Assembly (NCBI RefSeq): GCF_020889705.1
Contig: NZ_JACMYP010000028.1
Coordinates: 1 to 50,760, forward strand
DNA: 50,760 bases
From: Bradyrhizobium altum
GTDB taxonomy: Bacteria; Pseudomonadota; Alphaproteobacteria; Rhizobiales; Xanthobacteraceae
Direction of reading: 5' to 3'
Shown here: positions 8,856-17,371 of the stretch, piece after piece
Layout: each line of letters starts with the position of its first letter
Numbering within the stretch: position 1 is the stretch's first letter
Notes under the pieces: model-generated
Databases searched by the model: none
Told to the model about the DNA's origin: nothing
What the model saw: the letters and a program-made list of their open reading frames with translations, nothing else
Program-made: the position numbers and the translations under genes

Positions 8856-9719
8856 CTATCTCGCATCGGAGGTTAGCTTTTTGCCGACGGCTTGGACCAC
8901 CGGCATACTCGAAGCTCCACCGAGATTTGTCAGTTTGCGCAATGATTGACCGAGCTGGCGCCCTCGTGTGCTCAGCAGCACGTAAGCCACAATGCCGAAC
9001 GCCGCGCCCACGCCTCCGACGCCGATGGCAAGCAAGAAAGGCGCTGACAAGAACTTGGCCGGCTGGGCCGAAGTAGCGGCAGCCGAAGGCGACAGCTCAT
9101 GCTGAGCCCGCTCAACTGGCACGAACACAACTGCGACCTTGTCGTAGGAGAGCCCTTCGATGCTATTGGCCACGAGCATCTTGATTTGCGGCAGCAAGGC
9201 CGAGAGCTTCGCATCGGAGCCGTGACGAATGAAGACTGACGCCGAGGACGGTGTCGAATCCTGTCGCAGAAGATCATTCTTCGGCAGAACAATATGGACA
9301 CGGGCGGAGAGCACCCCATCGATATCGTTGATCGTGCGCGACAATTCTTCACTTAGGGCGTAGACGTACCGGGCACGCTCCTCAACCGGAGAGGCAACCA
9401 AGCCCGCCCCCTTGAACACTTCACCGAGGTTCTTGTAAGGCTGCCGAGGCAACCCCCGATCGTTCAGCATCTCGATCGAAAAGGCGAGCTGCTTTTCTTC
9501 GACTTGAATCGTGCTCGTCCCATCCTTAGCGACAACACGGACAGCATCGACGCCTTTGCCAAGGAGAAGCGTCAGCATCTCGTTGGCTTCACGCTCCTGG
9601 ACTTTAGTGTAGAGATCGGCCTTGCAACCGGCCAGCAACAGCGGCAGCACGAGGAAAACATGAAACCACCTTCCCGCCAGCACGTTGCGACCAACCTCTC
9701 TTTGCATCGAAACGTCCAT
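8856..9719 (-). CDS. rhcJ: RhcJ (NolT), T3SS inner-ring lipoprotein (SctJ)
   Basis: A 287-residue lipoprotein of the inner-membrane ring. The signal peptide ends with a lipobox LLLAGC (Cys about residue 32), followed by the conserved DLYTKVQEREANEMLTLLL. The two ring-building domains include MLNDRGLPRQPYKNLGEVF, EELSRTINDIDGVLSARVHI and SASVFIRHG. A C-terminal transmembrane helix lies at about 225-252. An internal ATG (MQREVG, residue 5) is an alternative start. It lies 9 bp downstream of nolB. Confidence 0.94.
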   Translation of the reverse strand: MDVSMQREVGRNVLAGRWFHVFLVLPLLLAGCKADLYTKVQEREANEMLTLLLGKGVDAVRVVAKDGTSTIQVEEKQLAFSIEMLNDRGLPRQPYKNLGEVFKGAGLVASPVEERARYVYALSEELSRTINDIDGVLSARVHIVLPKNDLLRQDSTPSSASVFIRHGSDAKLSALLPQIKMLVANSIEGLSYDKVAVVFVPVERAQHELSPSAAATSAQPAKFLSAPFLLAIGVGGVGAAFGIVAYVLLSTRGRQLGQSLRKLTNLGGASSMPVVQAVGKKLTSDAR

Positions 9720-9728
9720 CGAGGTCGC

Positions 9729-10235
9729 TCAGCCCGCCGATAGCAGCTTGTTCAAGGATGAACTCACTGTGCCGGCACTCTTGGAGATGAGCGAAACCTC
9801 AATGACGCTATTGTAAACATCCCGCAAATTCGCCAGCATCACCTCGAAGTTATCCACGCCTTCCGGCATTCCGACGGAATGAACATGCATTTCGTGCGAA
9901 CGCATGACGGGCTGCGCGGCCGGCCCAAGCTGGAGACTTTTCGCAGGAATAGGTTCGCCACCGATCATCGAAGGGATTTCACCCGAGGGAAATGGTTTGC
10001 CCTGGTGCAAGGCAGATAGATTCTGAAGGATGCGATCGCCGACTGCATTTGCCGACGCAACGGCACGCTGAAGTTCCACGGCTTGTGGAGCCAACGCGCC
10101 ATCGGTCACGGAAGAGGCGACACCTTGATGCAAGGTTACCTGTGCAAGTTTCTGCTGAAACTCGGCCTGCGTCGATGAGCAAGCCCTGGAGAGGCATTCG
10201 ACAGGGCCGGCGAAGATCGGAGTGACGCCAAACAT
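9729..10235 (-). CDS. nolB: NolB, T3SS inner-rod protein (SctI-like)
   Basis: A 168-residue first gene of the large leftward operon. The C-terminal ~35 residues (NLRDVYNSVIEVSLISKSAG, then a TVSSSLNKLLSAG tail) have the amphipathic pattern of SctI rod proteins that line the export apparatus and connect to the needle. The N-terminal part is variable and rich in Ala, Val and Gln. About 60-70 bp upstream is a tts box, so the operon should be switched on by TtsI when host flavonoids are sensed. Confidence 0.88.
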   Translation of the reverse strand: MFGVTPIFAGPVECLSRACSSTQAEFQQKLAQVTLHQGVASSVTDGALAPQAVELQRAVASANAVGDRILQNLSALHQGKPFPSGEIPSMIGGEPIPAKSLQLGPAAQPVMRSHEMHVHSVGMPEGVDNFEVMLANLRDVYNSVIEVSLISKSAGTVSSSLNKLLSAG

Positions 10236-10295
10236 GAAATCATAGCTCTCACGTGATGCGATTAGCCGCTTATAACCGTGAACGTGCCCAGAACC

Positions 10296-10326
10296 CTAGA
10301 CAGGAGAGCTGACGAAAAGCTGACGA
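10296..10326 (-). promoter_or_regulatory. tts box upstream of nolB operon
   Basis: The minus strand reads GTCAGCTTTTCGTCAGCT (10307-10324). This matches the tts box core, with TC in place of AA just before AGCT. It lies in the 233-bp space between divergent nolB and rhcC1 and is oriented toward nolB. Only one box is seen here, so rhcC1 either shares it or has another promoter. Confidence 0.82.
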
Positions 10327-10468
10327 GCATCACCAAGATCGTCATCTAAAGACCACGCTTGGTCTCCAGTGTGGAAGAAATTTCGATTTCCGACTTTGGG
10401 CGAGTTTCGATGGCTGTTCTCAAGCGCAAATTCCAAGCACACCCACTCGAGCCACGAGGCTACACATC

Positions 10469-11134
10469 TTGAAGACCATTCTATACGTTTGGGTTTTCAT
10501 TTCGCTGGGTATCGTTAGGGCCCTCGGCGCTGACCTACATCTGCCATCGACTCTTTATAGCTATACAATCCTGGATCAGGACCTCGCTGCGGCACTCCAG
10601 GAGTTCGGCAACAACTTGAATATTCGTGTCAACGTCAGCGCCGAGGTGAAGGGTAGAATTCGGGGGCGGATGCCGGATCTCACTCCGAGAGAGTTTCTCG
10701 ACCATTTGACCAATCTCTACAATCTTCAATGGTACTACGATGGATTGGTGCTGTACGTATCCGACGCGCGCGAAGTGCAAAGCCGCCTGCTCTCCTTGAA
10801 TCCGATCACTTTCGATGCATTCAAGGCGGCGCTCGATGCACTTAAGATCTCTGATGAGCGCTATATCCTGAAAGCTGCACCGGGAGATGGCCTCGTCCTC
10901 GCGTCTGGTCCACCTCGCTTTGTCGCGCTTGTGGACCAGACGCTCAAGGCCCTGGTGGCGGAGGTGGAGGCGCGGCGAACCCCGATCGTCGAAAAGCCGT
11001 CGCACGATACGGTTTTAATGCTGTTTCGCGGATCCTCAAGCGTGGTGGTTCGTGATGGGCGACCAGAGGCCCCTATGTCACCCACCGTGCCGCATCAAGG
11101 TGGCGTCGTCCACGCACCGGGCCCAGACCACTGA
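10469..11134 (+). CDS. rhcC1: RhcC1 (NolW), N-terminal part of split T3SS secretin
   Basis: A 221-residue exported protein with a signal peptide (residues 1-20, cleavage near ALGA-DL). It has secretin N0/N1-type domains: YSYTILDQDLAAALQEFGNN, GRIRGRMPDLTPREFLDHL, YNLQWYYDGLVLYVSDA, then an N1-like FKAALDALKISDERYILKAA with VLASGPPRFVALVDQTL. No secretin barrel follows; RhcC2 supplies it. The start is a TTG with GAGG 9-12 bases upstream (10456-10459), and I see no better ATG. It is transcribed divergently from nolB. The tail after residue ~175 is low in conservation and Pro/Gly-rich. Confidence 0.9.
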   Translation: MKTILYVWVFISLGIVRALGADLHLPSTLYSYTILDQDLAAALQEFGNNLNIRVNVSAEVKGRIRGRMPDLTPREFLDHLTNLYNLQWYYDGLVLYVSDAREVQSRLLSLNPITFDAFKAALDALKISDERYILKAAPGDGLVLASGPPRFVALVDQTLKALVAEVEARRTPIVEKPSHDTVLMLFRGSSSVVVRDGRPEAPMSPTVPHQGGVVHAPGPDH

Positions 11135-12449
11135 TGACAAGGGTAGCCTACGAGAAAATTCAAAGCGCCTCTGCATCCTTCAGAAAGCTGATCCTGCCAG
11201 CATGAGAGCGCGGACGAGTGCCGCAATAGACGTATGTCGGGATGACAGACGATCGAACCGGAAACACTGTGAGCATCATTGTTGACGGTAAGTTGAGTTT
11301 CGCTCTTTCGCTCCCCGCGCCCCTTGCGAACAGGTCTCCCAACCTCGAGCCCGTCCGTGATCTGAAATGCGGAACAGGATGGACTTTAACTCGATAAGCC
11401 GGGCAGACCCGAGCCTGGCGCCCAACTCCTCCTCATCGCGCCCAGATCCGAGCGACTCTGAGCGCGAACTGTTGGCGCTGCATGAAGGGGCCGATGTAAG
11501 CCAGAACCCGATCTGGTAGGAACACGAGGCCGGACCTTTGCACCCCGAGCCATCATTGGGCGCGGCGTTCGCTCGAACTCCCACCAGCTGATTGCTCATT
11601 TCCTCGCTGACGGCTGCGACTTCGGCAAGAATCCAGTTTGGCAAGATCGTGAACCTAGGCCAATGGCCAGCCAGCTCGGTCCGAACCATCGCAAGCCGGG
11701 GTGTCGTGCCGCGCGGCAATCAGGGCGGAAGCGGCTTCCCAGCCAGATTGACTGTCGTCACGCGCCGAGGGTGCGACGCCAGAACTCGGAGATTTTGCCC
11801 TGGGGACGGACGTCGCGCCAAGGACTACTGGGTCTTCACTGGCCAAGCCGCAACGCGATCTCAGGTCGACATGCTAAGAAGCCGGGCCAAGCAAAGCCTC
11901 GCCGATGACGACTTTCACTATCCTGGGTGTTCGCCACACAGCAGAATGGCGAGAAGATGGGGTTCTTCGTCTTACACCATGACTGGACCCTGGCTTTTGG
12001 CCTGCAGAGTCGAGCGAAGGTAGGTCGAGCGGCCAAAACATAGCTGATAAGGAATAGATGCTGAGCACATTTCAGCTTGAATGCGCTCGAAGCCACCGTC
12101 GACCTACACTCAACATGTACGACGATGGCAATAATATTGTGGAATATGCACCGGCAAACGGTATCTGGTCGCGTTACTTCGCCGCGGCAATGGAGCAGAT
12201 TTCCATAGTCTTGTGGCGGAGACGCCGGCGTAGCCACGCGGTTAACTCCGACATGGGATGTCGGCGGTCCGAGCTTGTCGCGCGAATCGCCGAACGCGAC
12301 CATCACGGGATAGCAGCCGCGAGTTCTTGATTCCGCCAAAGTGCCGCGTCAGGACACGATCAAGCACCACGAGGCTAACGTACGCACACCATGCGCCGTA
12401 GCCGTTGGCTACTCCTGTTTCATTGGCTCGTTGCGAATTCTTCTGAGAG
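11135..12449. other. 1.3 kb without a recognisable gene
   Basis: Between rhcC1 and the tts box of nopX. Several open frames of 60-167 codons exist on both strands, but none has a convincing start, ribosome site or family pattern. The base composition and broken frames suggest decayed sequence. No tRNA, CRISPR or clear inverted repeat was seen. Confidence 0.5.
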
Positions 12450-12480
12450 CCGTCAGCTTCTCAAAAGCTAGTCCCCCTAC
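12450..12480 (+). promoter_or_regulatory. tts box upstream of nopX
   Basis: GTCAGCTTCTCAAAAGCT at 12452-12469 followed by AGTCCCCCTA. It is a strong match to the rhizobial tts box, including the C-rich downstream half. The nopX ATG lies about 190 bp downstream. Confidence 0.88.
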
Positions 12481-12667
12481 CACAACAGCGTGAACATCTA
12501 GACGGCGATGTGCCGACAGATTGTAGCGGAACCAAGCGCGGGGACCCGCTGGGCAACCGGAATGGCTCTTGGACTCCGCCTATCGATCTTCTTGCTCGTT
12601 GTCCGTCGCGATTTCCCGCTGCGCCATTGACCGGCTTGTGGTGCAATCTCACATCAGAGGAAGTATA

Positions 12668-14458
12668 ATGTCAGTCAACAACCTATCGCTAACCGCCAGC
12701 TCAACGGGAACATTGTCCGGGCTTGCTCCGGGCCTTCCGTCAGCCCGCGAACTTTCAAGCTTCGAGGCGGTTCTGGCCGGTTGCTCCTTGAAAGATACAA
12801 CCGGCGATCACTCCGCACCGCAGGATACGGAGGCGGCAGAGGCAGCCAAGCAACTGGCGGAGGAGCTCACGCAGGAGACGCGAAATATCTTGCCGCCGGA
12901 CTTGAGAGCAGCACTGGATGCACTTGGGCAAGCTCCACAGCCCGCCCCGGCTGCGGGTAACGTTGGAATTGCGGCGGCGCCAGTACCAAGCTCAAGGATT
13001 ACATGGAACAGCGGCACTCTGACTGATACGGAGTTGCAGATTGTGTCGATGTTGAACCGTCACAAAGACAAGTGCCCGCTCGATTGGAAATCCCTTGGAG
13101 ATTTGGCCAATGATCCCTCCACACCGCCGGATCTCAAGGCGGCGATCGAAGCACTGCAGCAGGACCCGGAACTCTTCTATGCGATAGGGTCGCAAGGCGA
13201 CGGCCGCTGCGGTGGCAAGATCAAGGCAGATGACCTCTCCAGCTTCTCCGATCATCACTCACAGGTTGCCGTATTCCAGGACCAGCAGGCGCGACGCTAC
13301 GAGCAGAACTACATTCCATCCGACGGCACCGGAAGCGGTCAGCCATCGGTTATGAGCGAGAATGATGCATTGCGCGAGCTCTATCGGTATTCCGATAACC
13401 TGCCCAAGAACCTAAGCCTTGCGGATTTCAAGCAGATCGTCGACGGCGAGGCCAAAACGGGCAAATGTCCGCCGCAGGTTGTCGCAGCCGCGCAATACTT
13501 CCTCGATCATTCCAACGAATGGAAACAGTTGTACGGTGGCTCGATAGATAAAGTCCATAAGGAGGACTTCCTGCAGGTTGCCTCATCGTCGATGAACCTT
13601 TCGCAGACCGAGCTGGATACGCTGAACACGATCAACAAGAATCAAGCCGCTTTCTTCGGAAAGGGCGACCTCACGCGGGACAAGCTCGCCAGCATGGTCG
13701 ATGACAAGAGCCTCGCTCCCGAGGTACGAAAGGCGGCCTCACAGCTGCTCTCGGATCCTCTGTTGTTTGGGCTACTGAACAATTCGATCACAGGCTACAA
13801 GACCCACCATAAGTTCTTTGATTTCGGCGGCGGTCATACGGTCGATTCCGGCAACATCAGCAATAGCGACTTCACTCACTTCTTCAGTAACATGTCGGCT
13901 GCCAACCGCACGGCTCATCAGTTGAGGACGCATGTCGCCAAAACGGCTGCCGATCAGTCCGCTGTCGCAGACATGATGATTGGCGCGGAGGATCAGCCCG
14001 ATATCAAGTCTTCCAAGAAGAACGGGGGTGCCTTCATGCACGTGCTTGACGACGTGCTCAAGGTGGGCTCGAAGGTGATCGACTGGGCCGCAACGGCGGT
14101 TGGTACACTTGGCTTCATTCCAGGCTTGGGTGAATTGGCCGATCTGGCGTCAATGGTGCTCGAGAGCGAGGCGCAAGCAGCAAATCTTCTGCACACGGCC
14201 ATCACAGGCGGCAACTTGAAACAAGCGCTGGAAGAAGCCGGCCTCAGTCTTGCGGCTCAGGCGGTCAGCTGTATAGCCGGCCCTGAGGTCAAACTGGCCA
14301 TGCGCGAAGGCTTGGTGAAGCAGGCCATTCAAGAAGCGGCGACAGCCGGCATCAACCTACCGGTTTCGATGGCGCAGTCCTACGCGGAAGATTATTTGAA
14401 CGACCTGAAGGCTCGCATCGAGTCCGAGCGGACGCAAGCTGCCGGCGTTTACAGCTAG
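12668..14458 (+). CDS. nopX: NopX (NolX), T3SS translocator/effector-delivery protein (HrpF-like)
   Basis: A 596-residue secreted protein of the NolX/HrpF family, thought to form the pore in the host membrane through which effectors pass. The start MSVNNLSLTASS is preceded by AGAGGA (12656-12661). Repeated motifs of the type LPKNLSLADFKQIVDG and NNSITGYKTHHKFFDFGGGH are typical of the family. Two hydrophobic stretches near residues 475-500 (VIDWAATAVGTLGFIPGLGE) and 540-555 could insert in a membrane. An upstream in-frame start at 12569 is unlikely because it lacks a ribosome site and would disrupt the Ser-rich secretion-signal N-terminus. It is driven by the tts box at 12450. Confidence 0.94.
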   Translation: MSVNNLSLTASSTGTLSGLAPGLPSARELSSFEAVLAGCSLKDTTGDHSAPQDTEAAEAAKQLAEELTQETRNILPPDLRAALDALGQAPQPAPAAGNVGIAAAPVPSSRITWNSGTLTDTELQIVSMLNRHKDKCPLDWKSLGDLANDPSTPPDLKAAIEALQQDPELFYAIGSQGDGRCGGKIKADDLSSFSDHHSQVAVFQDQQARRYEQNYIPSDGTGSGQPSVMSENDALRELYRYSDNLPKNLSLADFKQIVDGEAKTGKCPPQVVAAAQYFLDHSNEWKQLYGGSIDKVHKEDFLQVASSSMNLSQTELDTLNTINKNQAAFFGKGDLTRDKLASMVDDKSLAPEVRKAASQLLSDPLLFGLLNNSITGYKTHHKFFDFGGGHTVDSGNISNSDFTHFFSNMSAANRTAHQLRTHVAKTAADQSAVADMMIGAEDQPDIKSSKKNGGAFMHVLDDVLKVGSKVIDWAATAVGTLGFIPGLGELADLASMVLESEAQAANLLHTAITGGNLKQALEEAGLSLAAQAVSCIAGPEVKLAMREGLVKQAIQEAATAGINLPVSMAQSYAEDYLNDLKARIESERTQAAGVYS

Positions 14459-14474
14459 TCGGAGCGACACGCCG

Positions 14475-14744
14475 TTATCTCGAATCATGGAAAGCTGACG
14501 TTGTCGAGACCTTAATCACCGGCGGAAGACGCGGATGGACATGGAATGAAACGGTTACAATGTGAGATGGAGAGCCCGTTCTGCAGTTCGTGCAGACCAG
14601 GCCGGAGACTGCCTCACGAGGGTCGGCGCCGGCTCGATACCACGCGAAACCGGACTGATCGATATCGTCGTGAAGAATCACGATTACGTCAGCTTGTCGA
14701 AAGCTAATGCATCCACAATGAGGACAGTAGAGATTTGCCTCCAT
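14475..14744 (-). CDS. Possible small zinc-ribbon protein, antisense to nopC leader
   Basis: An 89-residue frame, starting MEANLYCPHCGCISF, with two CxxC knuckles (CPHC at residues 7-10 and CTNC at about 57-60) that could bind one zinc. The middle reads DDIDQSGFAWYRAGADPREA. I recognise no family. It lies antisense to the tts box and leader of nopC: the box falls inside its CISFRQADV codons. No clear ribosome site is seen. It may be a real small gene whose 5' part doubles as regulatory DNA, or a chance frame. Confidence 0.35.
   Translation of the reverse strand: MEANLYCPHCGCISFRQADVIVILHDDIDQSGFAWYRAGADPREAVSGLVCTNCRTGSPSHIVTVSFHVHPRLPPVIKVSTTSAFHDSR
14686..14716 (+). promoter_or_regulatory. 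tts box upstream of the nopC-nopA-rhcV operon
   Basis: GTCAGCTTGTCGAAAGCT at 14688-14705 followed by AATGCATCCACA. It is a full match to the tts box core. The nopC start lies about 70 bp downstream, and the following genes to rhcV are close enough to be one operon. Confidence 0.92.
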
Positions 14745-14775
14745 TGGCTTAACTGAAATGACATAGGAGAACCCG

Positions 14776-15045
14776 ATGCGGATTACGAACGCACGCGCCG
14801 GTGGGCACGTTGATGCCGACGTGCATACGAATCGTGGCGGTAAAGAAGGGGCACAGGGCAATCATCGCGAATCGCCTGGCGCGCGCACCCCCATCGATAG
14901 CGCGGCCAATCCAGCTGGCAACTCGCAGGATGCCGCTTTGCGTCAAGCGTTTAACGTCGCTCTCGGCACCATCGCTGCCCAGATGGCAGGTAGTGAGATG
15001 GGCCGTTTTGAGGACGTAATGGCTGAGACAGCCGAGGATTCCTGA
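14776..15045 (+). CDS. nopC: NopC, small T3SS-secreted protein
   Basis: An 89-residue hydrophilic protein encoded directly before nopA, as in other rhizobial T3SS loci. NopC homologues are secreted through the T3SS and act as a small effector or export component. No signal peptide is present. The C-terminal half contains the only ordered-looking segment, LRQAFNVALGTIAAQMAG. The ATG has TAGGAG upstream (14763-14768). It is expressed from the tts box at 14686. Confidence 0.75.
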   Translation: MRITNARAGGHVDADVHTNRGGKEGAQGNHRESPGARTPIDSAANPAGNSQDAALRQAFNVALGTIAAQMAGSEMGRFEDVMAETAEDS

Positions 15046-15116
15046 CGTCGCGCGTTGCGACGTCGGCGAATGGGAGCCGCAATTTGCGGTAACACCCAAC
15101 AAATAGGAGAAACAAC

Positions 15117-15353
15117 ATGACTAATGGTACGGTTGGTGCGTCTCATACCTCGACTGCAGGTGGAGCAGCAGGCATTGTCAATTCTGCAGCTGGTTCCGCT
15201 CTTACTGAGGCCACCGGAGAGGCGGCCTTCAATCGGCAACTCGCTGCCCTGACCGCCACCAGCACGAAGGCTGCGGAGAGGGACGTGGAACTGCGCGTCG
15301 TTTCAACTGAGCTTTCAGCCGTCAAGAAGGTCGCCGACGAGCGGGTGCAGTAA
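15117..15353 (+). CDS. nopA: NopA, T3SS pilus/needle subunit
   Basis: A 78-residue protein rich in Ala, Thr, Gly and Ser, starting MTNGTVGASHTSTAGGAAG, with the segment GSALTEATGEAAFNRQLAAL and a charged helical tail. Size, composition and position match NopA, the main component of the extracellular T3 pilus. It has a clear ribosome site, AGGAGA, at 15105-15110. After its stop, 15356-15385 holds AAGTGGGACGAC...GTCGTCCCACTTTT, a strong hairpin followed by a T-run. Confidence 0.87.
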   Translation: MTNGTVGASHTSTAGGAAGIVNSAAGSALTEATGEAAFNRQLAALTATSTKAAERDVELRVVSTELSAVKKVADERVQ

Positions 15354-15358
15354 TAGTT

Positions 15359-15388
15359 GAAGTGGGACGACGCTGTCGTCCCACTTTT
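15359..15388 (+). terminator. Hairpin after nopA
   Basis: AAGTGGGACGAC pairs with GTCGTCCCACTT across a short loop and is followed by a T-rich end (ACTTTTCCC). It looks like an intrinsic terminator or attenuator. Being just after the pilus subunit gene and before y4yQ, it could give high nopC-nopA and lower downstream expression, or stabilise the nopA message. Confidence 0.75.
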
Positions 15389-15468
15389 CCCGGGTGAGTA
15401 ATCTGCGAACTCGAAATGAGTCGTACGGCGTTGCCGTGCGGCTCTCTTCGCTCTTCAGGAGGCCGACC

Positions 15469-16362
15469 GTGAGTGAACAGAATTGCCCCCGTTTCGAAGT
15501 GCTGTCGGGACTGTATTGCGGGCTTACGGGCACAGCAGAGGCCGGGCCAATCCTGATTGGCAGCGGCCTCGATGCCGATTTTGTATTTATCGAGCAAGGT
15601 CTCGAGCGGCATCACCTGCGCGTCACTCCACATTGCAATGCGATCGAGATCGAGGCTCTTGCCAGCGAAATCCGGGTTGATGGAAGTGAGAACATTTCAC
15701 CGAATGAGCGCGTTGTCGTCCCTCTTCCCGCCGTCATTCATCCGGGCACGATGTCCATTCGCTGGTCGATAGAAGACTCTCAACCAGTCCGCCGTAGCGA
15801 CCGCTGGCGTGTATCGATCGTCGCGCTCGCCTTGGTCCTGCTCAGCTCTGTCGCGGCCGGCACAATCTCAAGAATTTTCGCTCGTACCGGCAGCGCCGTG
15901 GCGCCCAGCTCCGGCTCCTCCCCTGTCGTGGAAGTTGCGCCACGATCGGCGCTTAACGCAGCTGATGCTCTGACCACGGCTGCAGCTGCCGAACGTCTGC
16001 AAGAGGAAGTTGATAGAGCAGGCCTTCTCAACATCAAAGTGGGTTCTGGACCGGGCGTTGTCACCACTAATGGCACCCTTGCGCCCGCCTCTCGCGCGAA
16101 ATGGGAGGAAGTCCAGAAATGGTTCGACCGCCACAGCAACGGCGCTTATACGCTTGTCAATGCAGTAGCCGTCAGGGAGGAAAAGACGCCGTCGTCCATT
16201 GCTGTCCAAGCTGTTTGGCGCGGAAGCGCCCCTTATCTCGTCATTGCTAGGCAAAAGTATTTCGTGGGCGCGCTCTTGAATAATGGATGGACAGTCAATG
16301 GGATCGAAGAAGGGCGTGTGCTGCTGAGCCGGAATGGCCAAGTTGCTACTCTGCCTTATTAA
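15469..16362 (+). CDS. y4yQ: SctD-type inner-ring protein (y4yQ)
   Basis: A 297-residue protein with a cytoplasmic FHA-like domain (about 1-105, with ILIGSGLDADFVF and LERHHLRV), one transmembrane helix (about 114-133, VSIVALALVLLSSVAAG) and a periplasmic part with ring-building folds (ADALTTAAAAERLQEEVDRA, GVVTTNGTLAP). This layout is that of SctD/YscD, the outer of the two inner-membrane rings. The GTG start is fixed by a strong AGGAGG at 15457-15462, six bases upstream; the longer frame reaching back into the nopA hairpin is not used. It belongs to the nopC operon. Confidence 0.87.
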   Translation: MSEQNCPRFEVLSGLYCGLTGTAEAGPILIGSGLDADFVFIEQGLERHHLRVTPHCNAIEIEALASEIRVDGSENISPNERVVVPLPAVIHPGTMSIRWSIEDSQPVRRSDRWRVSIVALALVLLSSVAAGTISRIFARTGSAVAPSSGSSPVVEVAPRSALNAADALTTAAAAERLQEEVDRAGLLNIKVGSGPGVVTTNGTLAPASRAKWEEVQKWFDRHSNGAYTLVNAVAVREEKTPSSIAVQAVWRGSAPYLVIARQKYFVGALLNNGWTVNGIEEGRVLLSRNGQVATLPY

Positions 16363-16392
16363 AGTTTCAGCCCCGCAGATAAGGAAACTGTC

Positions 16393-16932
16393 ATGACGAG
16401 GCTGCCCCAGCATTCTATCGAGCCTGGCACCTCCTTTCAGGCGCCCAATGTCGACGATCATGGACCTTCCATTACCCCGCTCATTCCTCGAGCAAAGAGC
16501 CTCGAGATCGGGAACACGGATGCGCATGGAGGCACGAGCCGTTCGCCGGTTTTTCAGGATTCGCTCGCACGAGATCTCCCCGCTGAAGCCGCGATCGAAA
16601 GCGAACTGGCGCTCGACCCGATCGACCCAGTTTCGCGCATCAATCCTAGCAGTACGCCCGCTCAGTTAGGTGAGGTGGCGCGTAGCGCGGAACTGGCTTG
16701 CCTCAATGGCCCCACTCTCGCTGGCAATCTGATCGCCTTCGTCACGCCCCGCCTACGTCATTCGGACGTTTTGCGCCCAGAGAAACACGGCCCTCTTCTC
16801 GAGCGTTTGGTCGATGCGCTATCGAACGCGGCAGAGGGTGCAGCCTCACGCGAAGGGATAGCCCTTCTGCAGCTGGAGCTGCGGAGGTTGATTCTGCTCC
16901 GCCAGAATCACAACGGCTTGATCAAAGGTTAG
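16393..16932 (+). CDS. T3SS operon protein of unknown role (possible SctX-like)
   Basis: A 179-residue protein with no signal peptide or membrane helix. Residues 1-85 look disordered and rich in Pro, Ser and Asp. The C-terminal ~90 residues are predicted helical (LGEVARSAELACL, GPLLERLVDALSNAA, GIALLQLELRRLILLRQ). I recognise no family from sequence. It lies between the SctD gene and a TPR gene just before rhcV. In Yersinia-type systems that place is taken by sctX-sctY next to sctV, so a role as SctX is a guess from order. Its stop is 2 bp before the next ATG. Confidence 0.7.
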   Translation: MTRLPQHSIEPGTSFQAPNVDDHGPSITPLIPRAKSLEIGNTDAHGGTSRSPVFQDSLARDLPAEAAIESELALDPIDPVSRINPSSTPAQLGEVARSAELACLNGPTLAGNLIAFVTPRLRHSDVLRPEKHGPLLERLVDALSNAAEGAASREGIALLQLELRRLILLRQNHNGLIKG

Positions 16933-16934
16933 CA

Positions 16935-17363
16935 ATGTCCAATTCGGATGGAGTGCAACAGCTTCCACCTAGTCCACCGTCAAACGTTCCAAAAGCCGGT
17001 GAGGCCGTGCTCATCTCCGGGCAGGAGCGTGATTTACTTTGCGCACTTTCCTATGTCCATCTTGCGTGCGGGCAGAGTGCACAGAGCTTGGCCTTGTTGC
17101 GCATCGTCGCTCACGATCATTCTCGGGACATCGACCTGCTACGCATGCTGGCCTACGCTCTCATCTCAGAGCGACAGGGTCACGAGGCGCTGGCAGTTTT
17201 GGATAGGCTTGACACGCTTGACGACCAGCCGTCTTCGCGACTGCCTTTAATGCTATTGCGCAGTCACGCCCTGCGTCAGGCTGACCGCATGGCCGAGGCG
17301 CAATCCACCTTCAAACGCTATGTCTCGTTGCGGGCCAGCAGAGCTTTAATCAAACAACAATAA
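16935..17363 (+). CDS. Small TPR protein, SctY-like, upstream of rhcV
   Basis: A 142-residue protein with a helical repeat pattern typical of TPRs: LCALSYVHLACGQSAQSLALL, LLRMLAYALISERQGHEAL and LMLLRSHALRQADRMAEAQ. The start MSNSDGVQQL lies 2 bp after the previous stop; the frame is open further upstream only as a shadow. Small TPR proteins encoded next to sctV (for example YscY) act as export chaperones that pair with SctX and bind SctV. That role is inferred from fold and place. It ends 8 bp before rhcV. Confidence 0.75.
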   Translation: MSNSDGVQQLPPSPPSNVPKAGEAVLISGQERDLLCALSYVHLACGQSAQSLALLRIVAHDHSRDIDLLRMLAYALISERQGHEALAVLDRLDTLDDQPSSRLPLMLLRSHALRQADRMAEAQSTFKRYVSLRASRALIKQQ

Positions 17364-17371
17364 GGCTCTTC

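Noticed and set aside
11276..11719. A 147-codon minus-strand frame downstream of rhcC1
   Set aside because: No ribosome site, no family pattern and Ser/Arg-rich random-like composition.
14482..14500. AAGCTGACG, a partial tts-box-like sequence on the minus strand
   Set aside because: Only GTCAGCTTTC matches; the second half of the box (TCGAAAGCT) is absent.
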